From Trissonchulus latispiculum (taxonomy: Eukaryota > Nematoda > Enoplea > Enoplida > Ironidae), in the NCBI GenBank assembly GCA_030248195.1, contig JASAND010020484.1, positions 1 to 64,000 on the forward strand: DNA of 64,000 bases, in the 5' to 3' direction. The position numbers and the translations under genes are program-made. The notes under the pieces were generated by a model that saw nothing but the letters and a program-made list of their open reading frames with translations, was not told where the DNA came from and did no database searches. Positions 48,768 to 56,208 of the stretch are shown here, one piece after another (positions within the stretch are counted from its first letter, which is position 1; every line of letters starts with the position of its first letter).

Positions 48768-49223
48768 TTAAATGATTGTAGATTTGTTAGTAGAATTGTT
48801 AGTATTGTTAGTAAAAGCGTTACTTGGCTTTGGCCTCTTTCCTTGGGGAGCCCTAAAGAGGACTGTTTGGATAGAGACGCTTAAAACGTCATAGTTGTGA
48901 CTGAAGCATATCTCAGCCCAGTCGATGTTGAGAGAGTACCAACAAGGCTCAGTTCCGAGTACGGTTAGGTTAACTTTTTGATTGAAAGATTTTTTGAGTT
49001 GGTCTATCTCTGTTTTATCAAGACACACAAACTTTGGAGAAGTAAGTGCACCCACTAAGACAGTCAGTATCACCGCTATTAGGAAGATAGAACAGACGGG
49101 AATTAGTATTTTACCGCAATCGAACTTCATCGGTAGAGCCGTTCCCATTATCTCCCACCTAACTCTTGTTAGATCACCTGCTCTGCCCGACCATTTATGA
49201 AGGGTCAATTTTACCTCAGACAT
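48768..49223 (-). CDS. Small Polinton membrane protein (single-pass, Cys-containing ectodomain)
   Basis: A 151-residue frame from an ATG at 49223, overlapping the protease stop by 13 nt; internal Met26 (49148) is an alternative start. One hydrophobic helix at residues ~39-60 is followed by a ~90-residue segment with Cys67, Cys94 and Cys106 and several N-glycosylation sequons (NLT, NNT, NNS, NKS), ending in an Asn/Thr/Ser-rich tail. This suggests a type II or signal-anchored surface protein. It is the last gene of the leftward block. The layout matches the gene at 54786-55187. No family is recognised, so a role on the virion or in cell binding is only a guess. Confidence 0.7.
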   Translation of the reverse strand: MSEVKLTLHKWSGRAGDLTRVRWEIMGTALPMKFDCGKILIPVCSIFLIAVILTVLVGALTSPKFVCLDKTEIDQLKKSFNQKVNLTVLGTEPCWYSLNIDWAEICFSHNYDVLSVSIQTVLFRAPQGKRPKPSNAFTNNTNNSTNKSTII

Positions 49224-49633
49224 TCTATAAAACTTTTTACAATTTCGTCGTTTTTCGAGGGTCGCTCTCTAAGATACGAGATTATGTCTTCGAAGGAAAA
49301 CCCTTTATTCCGGTGGTAGAGAAAGTAGATGCAGTACTCCCCACAGACGAAAGTGGTGTAATCTTGTAAGCGAACCGGGCTATGTTTTTGTAATCGATCG
49401 TTAAAATACTTATCAAACTCTTTAAGTGGTGGTCGGCCGTAGCTATCGAAGTACTCAGCGTAGTCGTCCAAGTACATAGCAACCCAGTGCTGGCCAGGAA
49501 GTTGGCAGGGGTCGGTGTTGGCTACGAAGCAGCTTGGTTCATGGTGAATTTCAGGAAGGTGATCAATGGGAAAGACTCCAACGAAATTTTGAACGAGAGG
49601 AGCTAGTGTGTTTTCAATTTCTAGTGTATTCAT
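49211..49633 (-). CDS. Adenain-like cysteine protease (capsid maturation)
   Basis: 140 residues. The pattern fits the adenovirus protease (Ulp1-like fold): His49 in GQHWVAMYLDD, the acidic partner in AEYFDSYG (Glu60/Asp63), Gln90 in RLQDY, and the nucleophile Cys97 in VCGEYCIYFLYH. In adenoviruses and Polintons this enzyme cleaves capsid and core precursors during particle maturation. Its ATG overlaps the TGA of the capsid gene as ATGA (49630-49633), showing tight coupling with the structural genes. It is somewhat shorter than adenain (~200 aa) but all expected catalytic positions are present. Confidence 0.92.
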   Translation of the reverse strand: MNTLEIENTLAPLVQNFVGVFPIDHLPEIHHEPSCFVANTDPCQLPGQHWVAMYLDDYAEYFDSYGRPPLKEFDKYFNDRLQKHSPVRLQDYTTFVCGEYCIYFLYHRNKGFSFEDIISYLRERPSKNDEIVKSFIECLR

Positions 49634-50877
49634 ATGGCGTAATCAAAGAAAGGTGTGCGGTTATAGTCGATTGAGACAAGGTTATCAAACTCCCCGTATA
49701 TAATGATTTCAACCCCCTGAGGATAGGTTGTAGCACTCAACGCCTTACTCAGTTCCATCCGTAGAGAGACGTCTCCCTCCCGAATTAACTGCATTGCGCC
49801 GGTGTCTGTGTTATCCGGGGTGAGATCAAAGGCGAAGAAAGCGTTACCATCTTTGAAATCAGAGTAGCTAATGTAGCACCCTTTATCATCCCCAGCCATA
49901 TCGATAGCTTCAAAAAGGAAAACGAAAGGGAAGGTGTACCCCCGAGGTTTAGAGAAGTCAATTTTCATGGGTTGTCTAGGAATGTACTCGTCCCCGCATT
50001 TTAGACTAATTTCGGTAATGTTAATTGTCTCCAGGGTTAGGGGGTCAGCTGTCAGAGAACCGTTAAACGCCTCCGACTTGACTACCCCGATTATCACCTT
50101 TCTAGGAAGTTGGCCAGTGAATATAGAATTTTCGACTATGGTTTGTACGCCTGCGCTCAGATGTCTAGCCACCACCTTAGTTCGTCTGATGGGGTATTTA
50201 GCAGTGTTACCTTGGGAAAGAATATTTTCAATAGCTAGCGACATAGAATCCTGACACTTAACCTTTCTTACGTACCAGCGCATGTCCTCAACCTTTACTT
50301 TGCTGCTTCCCTGAGAACTGAGACAGAACTCATCGGGGTTTCGGTGCAGCTCAATAGTCAGTTGACAGTCGCTTAGGAGGTACTTTTCCTGTTTAAACAA
50401 GTCGCAGTGGATCGGTGCCATAAATTCAGCGGATTTTGTAGCAACCCAGGTGCCCCTTGTACCGGAGTCGAACTCATAGCCGGCAGCCTGTAAATGACCT
50501 TCTTTTGCATTGCGAGAGTAATTTAGCATAGTTTCAATGTAAGCCTGGTATGCGTAGTGGGGCCCCGAGTTGTAAATTTCCTTGTCTGAAAGTTTGACTA
50601 TGCAGCGCTGGAAAAAGGTTTTGCCGAAAAGGTTAATGGGAGTCCCAGCATCGCCCTCAATTTTAACCCTGAGGTAGAGGTAGTTTTTGTTCAAATCGAG
50701 CATGTACGAGTCTTTAGGAACGTTGAAACGGTAAGTCCCTGAGTCTGTAATTGGGTTTTGAGGACCGATTTCCGCCCAGTACCCATGCTCAACGGCGACT
50801 TGGGTAGGTGGAACAGAGAATAGGTCCAATTCCGACTTGAACCCAGGGAGAGATCGTGAATCAACTTGCTTAGTCAT
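49630..50877 (-). CDS. Major capsid protein (double jelly-roll, hexon-like)
   Basis: 415 residues from the ATG at 50877, whose A is shared with the preceding TGA; the frame is open slightly upstream only through a GTG. The N-terminus SELDLFSVPPTQ and YMLDLNKNYLYLRVKI are the recurring signature of Polinton major capsid proteins (relatives of the nematode F54H12.2 family), which form the trimeric capsomers of an icosahedral shell. Beta-rich sequence continues to the C-terminus without breaks. It sits between the basic virion-like protein and the protease, as usual in these elements. Confidence 0.92.
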   Translation of the reverse strand: MTKQVDSRSLPGFKSELDLFSVPPTQVAVEHGYWAEIGPQNPITDSGTYRFNVPKDSYMLDLNKNYLYLRVKIEGDAGTPINLFGKTFFQRCIVKLSDKEIYNSGPHYAYQAYIETMLNYSRNAKEGHLQAAGYEFDSGTRGTWVATKSAEFMAPIHCDLFKQEKYLLSDCQLTIELHRNPDEFCLSSQGSSKVKVEDMRWYVRKVKCQDSMSLAIENILSQGNTAKYPIRRTKVVARHLSAGVQTIVENSIFTGQLPRKVIIGVVKSEAFNGSLTADPLTLETINITEISLKCGDEYIPRQPMKIDFSKPRGYTFPFVFLFEAIDMAGDDKGCYISYSDFKDGNAFFAFDLTPDNTDTGAMQLIREGDVSLRMELSKALSATTYPQGVEIIIYGEFDNLVSIDYNRTPFFDYAI

Positions 50878-51290
50878 CACGTGAATATATCTAAATTTTG
50901 TTTCGGTGGTCTACCTCGTCCACGTACTCCTTTTATGTTGTTAGATCTAGGTCTCTGACCAATACCTTCACCTTGTTGAATATGTTCACCAGCAGCGGTT
51001 AATGTCTCACCAAGAAACTGTTTACCTCTCCGTTTTGCAGCTGCTTTTATGTCTTCACCTTGGGTTACGTCTGATGCTAGTGCTAATGCGTTTTTTGCTA
51101 GACTTTTACCTGCAGATAGACCCACTCGTTTAAGAATTGGAAGTGCGGCTCGAAATAGTCCCCGGAATATGTTGCCTATCCCTGCTCCTCGTTGGTACGG
51201 AAGCCCCGCGTACGCAGGAAGCGCCCCACCAGTTTGAAGTAGGGTTAGCTCCCAAGTATCTTGAGTCTCGGGTATGTACTGGCAGCGCAT
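50877..51290 (-). CDS. Small basic glycine-rich virion-like protein
   Basis: 137 residues. It has a YQRGAGIGNIFRGLFRAALP segment (residues ~32-51) with an amphipathic, membrane-active look, then a Lys/Ala-rich helix and a basic tail (QRPRSNNIKGVRGRGRPPK). Proteins of this kind sit beside the capsid genes in Polintons and have been compared with adenovirus minor core or lytic proteins; that comparison is an inference here. The start overlaps the penton stop as TAATG (51290), and its TGA overlaps the capsid ATG. RGRGRPP resembles an AT-hook. Confidence 0.72.
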   Translation of the reverse strand: MRCQYIPETQDTWELTLLQTGGALPAYAGLPYQRGAGIGNIFRGLFRAALPILKRVGLSAGKSLAKNALALASDVTQGEDIKAAAKRRGKQFLGETLTAAGEHIQQGEGIGQRPRSNNIKGVRGRGRPPKQNLDIFT

Positions 51291-52054
51291 TATCGTCGCC
51301 TTCTGAAGTGAAGCTTAACGTAAACTTTTCCGAATGCAAATTGTACAGGCCTTCCCGCATCATCGTTTATATTGATTTCTACAGTATCGAAGTCTTTGTG
51401 AAGGACAGGGACGTAATGTGGATTGTGGTATTCCTTATTTACTACCGCCCCATGAGTTCCCTCTGTTGTAACTACCCGAATGAGTGGGACCAGGGCGTTT
51501 CCTATAACTTGAGGAGCCACCAGGTCGCAGTAAACGAAGAGAGAGTAGAAACCCAGTCTAAGATCAGGTTCAGACTCAGCTACGAAAACTATTTTGTCAT
51601 CTACTGGATCACCGTCCCTTTGCATTGGGTCGGGGTAGTAACCTAACATCATCCAGAGATTTTTGCTTAACTTAACGGTATTTGGAAAGGTCTTTGGTAT
51701 TGAAAACATTACCCTGTGCCTATACCCATCGAATCTAAATTTAATCTCGCCTGTGACGGGGTGTTCCATGTTAAGTATAGTGAAATTAATTGCATCACAT
51801 AGGTCGTCCACTGTTTCGTAGTGTCGTTTAGGTAGGAGTTTAACCATTGAGGTCTTGTCTGGAAACTTAAAGGAGACGGCCGAGTTAGCTGCAGAAAGAT
51901 TACCCCAAGTCACTGGATACATCATTTCTACGAGAGCAACTTCCCACTCGCCCTGTAATTTAATTCTATGAGGAAGCTTAACCCGGTAGTCATTCAGAGA
52001 GTTGGTTTCAAAGTCCCCCGTATTACTGGGGAGGAACATATAGAAATCCGTCAT
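51290..52054 (-). CDS. Minor capsid (penton-like) protein
   Basis: 254 residues. The segments FYMFLPSNTGDFETNSLNDY, GEWEVALVEMMYP, LFVYCDLVAPQVIGNALVPL and the end GKVYVKLHFRRR are the conserved blocks of Polinton minor capsid proteins, predicted single jelly-roll pentons that occupy the five-fold vertices. It overlaps the integrase 3' end by 32 nt in another frame and abuts the basic protein. It is full length with no breaks. Confidence 0.92.
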   Translation of the reverse strand: MTDFYMFLPSNTGDFETNSLNDYRVKLPHRIKLQGEWEVALVEMMYPVTWGNLSAANSAVSFKFPDKTSMVKLLPKRHYETVDDLCDAINFTILNMEHPVTGEIKFRFDGYRHRVMFSIPKTFPNTVKLSKNLWMMLGYYPDPMQRDGDPVDDKIVFVAESEPDLRLGFYSLFVYCDLVAPQVIGNALVPLIRVVTTEGTHGAVVNKEYHNPHYVPVLHKDFDTVEININDDAGRPVQFAFGKVYVKLHFRRRR

Positions 52055-53078
52055 TTTCTGATATCCAACTATTGAACTTATCTGGATAGCCTAACCACTT
52101 GACAAAATACTCTTTTCTTCTACCCCGCTTCCGAGTTTTTATTACCTTTTCAACCCAATAAGAGTCGGGTTTATCAACTTTTTGTAATTCCTCGGGATAG
52201 AATAGGCCCTGTATTGGTTCATCGGCTAAGTCTTCAAGTTCGTACATTCCGCTTGGGTGAACCGACTTTATTTTGAAAAGTTCCTCTGACCAATTTGGTA
52301 GGTAGCCTTTCTCAAATCTCCCTTTAGTCTTGCTTATTCGAACGATGTCACCTATTTCAAACTGCTTGCTTAACCTGTTGCCTTTTCCTAGGAAGATCTC
52401 CCTTACCTTCCCCTCATTCTCTGGTATCGAAGCCTCAACTGGACTCATTTTAATTGTACGGTGCTTTGACTTGTTATAACCACTGACGAAACTTTGGAGA
52501 ACGTCTAGGTACCTGTAGCTCCTTGTTCGCGTAAAGTACTTCCATATTTTAGTCTTCAGGGTTCTGTTAAAACGTTCAACTATGCTACATTTAATGTCTG
52601 GGTTATTGCAGGTGTAGTAGCGAATGTCCTTTGATTTTAGTAAACTTTGAAACTTTTTATTCTGAAATTCTTTCCCTCTGTCACTTAATACCTTATGGGG
52701 TTTACGTCCTTGAGATAGGATGTTCTCGAACGCTGCAGTGATGTCCGCCCCCGATTTGCTTTTTACAGGCTCTACCCAGGCATACTTACTGAATCCATCT
52801 ATACAGGTTAGTAGAAAGTGGTAATCGTCGTTTTGGTCAGCTAGGGTTGCCATGTCTGCTAAGTCAATTTGCCACTGCTCATCTATATCATGGAATACGT
52901 AACTAAGGTGGGGATACTTTCGCTTTATTGGTTTGTGAATGGAGTAAGTATACTGCTTTCCCAGCCACTCCTTGACCCGTTTTTGAGAGACGCCTGATGC
53001 TTTTGCTAAAGTGTTTATACCGGAAAACGCTGAGGGTTGGGTTGGATCGTAATATAATTTGGTTAGAAGGTCTTCCAT
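52023..53078 (-). CDS. Retroviral-type integrase with C-terminal chromodomain
   Basis: 351 residues. An N-terminal helical region is followed by an rve core with catalytic Asp72 (WQIDLAD), Asp133 (LSDRGKEF) and Glu168 (SIVERFNRTLK). Residues ~303-345 form a chromodomain (YWVEKVIKTRK, EYFVKWLGY, SWISENDGF). The enzyme joins element ends to target DNA and makes the 6-bp duplication seen here. The chromodomain may steer insertion to marked chromatin. It overlaps both neighbours (16 nt upstream, 32 nt downstream). A TTCAATAAAG motif lies about 20 nt upstream of its ATG. Confidence 0.95.
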   Translation of the reverse strand: MEDLLTKLYYDPTQPSAFSGINTLAKASGVSQKRVKEWLGKQYTYSIHKPIKRKYPHLSYVFHDIDEQWQIDLADMATLADQNDDYHFLLTCIDGFSKYAWVEPVKSKSGADITAAFENILSQGRKPHKVLSDRGKEFQNKKFQSLLKSKDIRYYTCNNPDIKCSIVERFNRTLKTKIWKYFTRTRSYRYLDVLQSFVSGYNKSKHRTIKMSPVEASIPENEGKVREIFLGKGNRLSKQFEIGDIVRISKTKGRFEKGYLPNWSEELFKIKSVHPSGMYELEDLADEPIQGLFYPEELQKVDKPDSYWVEKVIKTRKRGRRKEYFVKWLGYPDKFNSWISENDGFLYVPPQ

Positions 53079-53755
53079 TTTAGTTTTGCCAGTGCTTTAT
53101 TGAAGTTAAAATGTTTCTGCTTACGTTTTGCACCTTTTGTACGTTTTCGTTTAGCTTTGTCGCTTGATGTTTTAGGTTGATTTACGTAGCGTCCCGTTCC
53201 GAATTGGAGTCTCTGCCTTACTTTTCGTATTCGCTCAACCGTGTCTACTATAGAAGGGGTGCCTTTTATTGCTTCCCACCGCTGCCGATTGCCGATAAAC
53301 TCTCTTGGAACATTACTTTCCCTTAGTGCCTCTGCAAACAATTCCCAACCTCTTGCAGGAGAAACAGTTTTACGGTTGCGGACAAAGTCATGGATTAGGT
53401 CGAAGATTCTAGAACCGGGCTCAGATTTACCTTTATACTCTATCTCCCCTTTCTCGTTTACTTTGAAGTCAGGAATAGATTGGACAAAGTCAATGAGGTT
53501 TTTCCCTTTACTTTGGAGAGTTATAGGTAGAGTGGACACAATGTCGGGAAGAGGCTGTTCGGTGGGTTCGGTAGTGGTTATGTCTAATTTGTAGGGCTTT
53601 TCCTTTAAAAACCGTCGCCTGTAATTAGCCTGTTGGTACTTTTTTAACTTTGTGTCGGCAGATTCCTTACCTTTTAACTTTTCTACGACATCTTTTTCTA
53701 GAATTTCTTGGTGCTGATCGAACTCTTCAGGTTTTACTAGGATTGAGTACTCCAT
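53063..53755 (-). CDS. Conserved Polinton protein of unknown function
   Basis: 230 residues, charged throughout. The middle block PGSRIFDLIHDFVRNRKTVS...GWELFAEALRESNVPREFIGN (residues ~112-158) is a pattern I associate with Polinton-encoded proteins of many invertebrates, without a known activity. The C-terminus is strongly basic (KRKRTKGAKRKQK), a likely nuclear or DNA-binding tail. It overlaps integrase by 16 nt; its ATG overlaps the TAA of the next upstream gene (TAATG). TTTATAAAATAATGG precedes the start. Confidence 0.72.
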   Translation of the reverse strand: MEYSILVKPEEFDQHQEILEKDVVEKLKGKESADTKLKKYQQANYRRRFLKEKPYKLDITTTEPTEQPLPDIVSTLPITLQSKGKNLIDFVQSIPDFKVNEKGEIEYKGKSEPGSRIFDLIHDFVRNRKTVSPARGWELFAEALRESNVPREFIGNRQRWEAIKGTPSIVDTVERIRKVRQRLQFGTGRYVNQPKTSSDKAKRKRTKGAKRKQKHFNFNKALAKLKWKTF

Positions 53756-54090
53756 TATTTTATAAAGCTACTTGCAATACCACTGACTATTCCTATTAGG
53801 GGACCGAGGAGAGCGGGAATAAATCCACCCTTCTGAACTATAATTTCCTTTTTGTCCTTAAGTTTTACTTTCTTATCTCTCAAAGTTCGTAATATATTTA
53901 CGTGTTTGCGTAGAGCTCTTTTGTCTGCTTCAGTTAGTTCGACGTTTCCAGAAAGTACGTTTTCAATACAGTCTAGGATAGTTCGGATTAGACTAAGATC
54001 GCTGCTTTCAATGATAGCTTCTCTGACCTTTTTCTTACAGTTGCAGAGATGTATGAGACAGGGAAGATTACTTTCAAATCTCTTTGCCAT
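53755..54090 (-). CDS. Small conserved Polinton protein with C-terminal hydrophobic segment
   Basis: 111 residues. The N-terminal LPCLIHLCNCKKKVREAII, the centre NVLSGNVELTEADKRALRKH and the end QKGGFIPALLGPLIGIV match a small protein type repeatedly found in Polintons; its role is not established. The last ~20 residues are hydrophobic, so membrane or capsid association is possible. Three copies of a TCAATAAAA(A/G)CG motif lie in the 10-95 nt upstream of the ATG (54098-54183). Confidence 0.72.
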   Translation of the reverse strand: MAKRFESNLPCLIHLCNCKKKVREAIIESSDLSLIRTILDCIENVLSGNVELTEADKRALRKHVNILRTLRDKKVKLKDKKEIIVQKGGFIPALLGPLIGIVSGIASSFIK

Positions 54091-54154
54091 TTTGCGCTTT
54101 TATTGATTATAAATGCTTCTTTCGATTATGTGTATGGTTAGGGATTTTGCGTTT

Positions 54155-54805
54155 TTATTGATTCTTCCCCGTTTTTATTGATTTTGGGAGATAGACCCCT
54201 GTCCGGTTGAAAATATCCGTTCTAAGGCGGTACTGCTCTGGGGTGTCTTGGTCGAGGTCAATTAAGAGATAACCATGGGGTTTTGAGGTTGCGTGGTTAA
54301 AAGATTCTATAAAGTAAGCGGTGTTAGTTGGAAACATTTGTCGGGCTAGATTCATTGCCGTAAGTTTGTCTGCTGGATTTTTCATTAAAACTATGTATTG
54401 GCAGTTTATCCGGTTAGTTCTTTGTTTATCATAAAATAAGTCCTGGGTGATGTGTATGACACTGCAAGACCAGTGGTGGCATCCCCGGGTGAACAGCCTA
54501 ACCAGTTTCGAGTCCTTTTTTACTTCATCCATAAGATCGTCAAGAATTAGTAATATCGGTTCTGTGTTCCCTTTTAGTTGCTCCAAGTCAGGTAAACCCT
54601 CGACAAACTCAGCATCTATTTTTTCGTAGGCCGCCTGCCACTCGGTAAAACACCAAATAACTCGTTTCGGGGGAGGTCTTATCAATCTATGTGCGTTTCT
54701 CACAAGTTTTGCCACGAATGTTGTCTTTCCTGCTTTAGTTGGGGCCGAGACCATGCAGGTGAAGGGGTGCTTGAAGTAGAGAAAGTCACAAGGAATACAA
54801 GTCAT
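54155..54805 (-). CDS. DNA-packaging ATPase (FtsK/HerA type)
   Basis: 216 residues from the first true ATG at 54805; the frame extends to 54871 only through a TTG. Walker A is APTKAGKTTF (residues 21-30) and Walker B is ILLILDDLMDE (~84-94), followed by HITQDLFY (sensor-like) and LMKNPADK. These are the marks of the A32-like packaging ATPase shared by Polintons, virophages and large DNA viruses, which pumps genomes into capsids. It overlaps the upstream membrane-protein gene by 20 nt. The stop codon lies inside one of the repeated TCAATAAAA motifs. Confidence 0.92.
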   Translation of the reverse strand: MTCIPCDFLYFKHPFTCMVSAPTKAGKTTFVAKLVRNAHRLIRPPPKRVIWCFTEWQAAYEKIDAEFVEGLPDLEQLKGNTEPILLILDDLMDEVKKDSKLVRLFTRGCHHWSCSVIHITQDLFYDKQRTNRINCQYIVLMKNPADKLTAMNLARQMFPTNTAYFIESFNHATSKPHGYLLIDLDQDTPEQYRLRTDIFNRTGVYLPKSIKTGKNQ

Positions 54806-55187
54806 TGAGTTCGCTTTTTGTAAGAAATATAGGTCCGAGATAAGCGCTTTCGATGTTTTTATTGACGTCAAGACAAAGTTGAAAATTGTATACCTCTGAA
54901 ATGAAGGGGCAGTGCTTAGCTGTGGCAGTTATACAACTTCCTATCGAGCATTCATAGTAGAGGTCAAGAATTGCACTAAACTTGGGTGGAGAGTAGTAAA
55001 CCTGTTGCCCTTGTTTGGAGATCCGTATTCTTCCGTCTGTTTGGTAGTCTAAACGAAGTGGTTCCTTACAATTTCCCGTCCAAAGCCAAATATTTAATGA
55101 AACACTGACTAGAAAGGCTAGAGTGAGTATGACAGCAAAACCACAACGGAGGATGTCTTTCGTTGGGCTCATCTTGGTCTCAGTCAT
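54786..55187 (-). CDS. Small Polinton membrane protein with Cys-rich ectodomain
   Basis: 133 residues from the ATG at 55187 (the frame runs further up only via a TTG). A hydrophobic helix at residues ~16-36 follows a short N-terminus; the remaining ~95 residues hold Cys40, Cys80, Cys85, Cys93 and Cys105, suggesting disulfide bonds outside the membrane. It is the first gene of the leftward block, next to the central regulatory region. It shares size and topology with the gene at 48768-49223 but no clear sequence identity. Function is unknown. Confidence 0.7.
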   Translation of the reverse strand: MTETKMSPTKDILRCGFAVILTLAFLVSVSLNIWLWTGNCKEPLRLDYQTDGRIRISKQGQQVYYSPPKFSAILDLYYECSIGSCITATAKHCPFISEVYNFQLCLDVNKNIESAYLGPIFLTKSELNDLYSL

Positions 55188-55267
55188 TTCAATGTATTTT
55201 ATCAATCGGTATTAATCAATTTATAGTATTTATGACGTCATTTTACCCCACGCTACCTAAACTTTCA

Positions 55268-55610
55268 TTTTTACTCCCTTGGGACCCTTTTACAAAACGT
55301 TTTAGCATGCTTGCCATCTGCCTTCCCCAGGGACCATTTGACAAAAATTATTTGTACGCTTAACATCTGTCATCCCTTGGGACCCAAAACCAACGCCAAA
55401 TTATTATCCCCTTGGGACCATCTCACAAACTTTTTTATACGCTTGCCATCTGTCATCCCCAGGGGCCCAAAACCGAAGCCCGATAATTATTCCCTTGGGA
55501 CCCTTTTGCCAAAGTTTTTTCTACGCTTGCCATATGTTCTCTCTTGGGACTTTTCCAAAATTTTATTTTAACAAATCCACGCTTACCATCTGTCGTCCCT
55601 TGGGAGACCT
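55268..55610. repeat. Central tandem repeats, CTTGCCATCTGT-TCCC-GGGACC units
   Basis: About five degenerate units of 60-100 bp combine TCCCTTGGGACC (or CCCCAGGGACC), a CAAA/TTTTTT stretch and ACGCTTGCCATCTGTCAT. They sit between the two divergent gene blocks. Shorter forms of the same motif appear near the left end (48,371-48,480). Confidence 0.8.
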
Positions 55611-55740
55611 GTCACTTTTGATTGATGACCCACCCTGTCGGCGCCTTTGATCTTTGCCGCACCTGTCAAATTTGATTGATGACCTGTCACTTTTGATTGA
55701 TTACCCCCGCTGTCGGCACCTTTGATCTTTGTCCCCTGGG
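55606..55740. repeat. Central tandem repeats, CTGTCACTTTTGATTGATGACC units
   Basis: Two to three copies of ACCTGTCA(A/C)TTTTGATTGATGACC and two of CTGTCGGC(G/A)CCTTTGATCTTTG lie immediately upstream of the polymerase TATA box. They are likely promoter-proximal control elements or part of a replication control region. Confidence 0.75.
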
Positions 55741-55754
55741 AATTAACAAAAACC

Positions 55755-55789
55755 TATATAAGGGCGCAAAAATCGGGTACCCCGTCAGT
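55755..55789 (+). promoter_or_regulatory. Core promoter of the polymerase gene (TATA box and initiator)
   Basis: TATATAAG at 55755-55762 is followed about 30 bp later by GTCAGTT (TCAGT at 55785-55789), the classic spacing of TATA box and animal initiator. The transcript would have a ~420-nt leader before the ATG at 56209. Confidence 0.75.
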
Positions 55790-55854
55790 TGGACTCTGTC
55801 AGTCGTCGTGAGCGGTCGGTTCTCTCTCTCTCTGCGATATTGCGAAATTGAAAT

Positions 55855-56190
55855 AGATACATATAAAAGTTTTGAAATAAATACATATAAACGATAAGGT
55901 TAATATAAACGGTGACGATAAAGTATATAAAAGCAGCAAAGTTTATTCTAACTCAAGTACATAAAAGCAACGATTAAAGTTCATATAAAGTTAATAAAAG
56001 CACGAAATTCATATAAACTGATAAGGACCTGTAAACGGCAAAGTACATATAAACAGCAAAGTTAATAAAAGCTCTAAATCAATAAAAGCGACAAGTTTCA
56101 ATTACCACATAAACACAGAAGGACATATAAACGATAAATAAGAGTGACTAAGTACATATAAAGGGTAATTACATAAAACGACTAATAAAT
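55855..56190 (+). repeat. Iterated ACATATAAACG / AATAAAAGC motif in the polymerase leader
   Basis: About sixteen degenerate copies of an ~11-bp motif (ACATATAAACG, GTATATAAAAGC, AATAAAAGCG and similar) fill ~320 bp of the leader at an average spacing of ~20 bp. ATG triplets are absent from this stretch. The AATCAATAAAAGCG form also occurs upstream of leftward genes. Confidence 0.75.
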
Positions 56191-56208
56191 ATCCTTTTAA
56201 TTTTGATT

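Noticed and set aside
54806..54871. N-terminal extension of the ATPase frame to 54871
   Set aside because: It begins at TTG, not ATG, and the extra residues overlap the upstream gene. The first ATG at 54805 gives a normal packaging-ATPase N-terminus.
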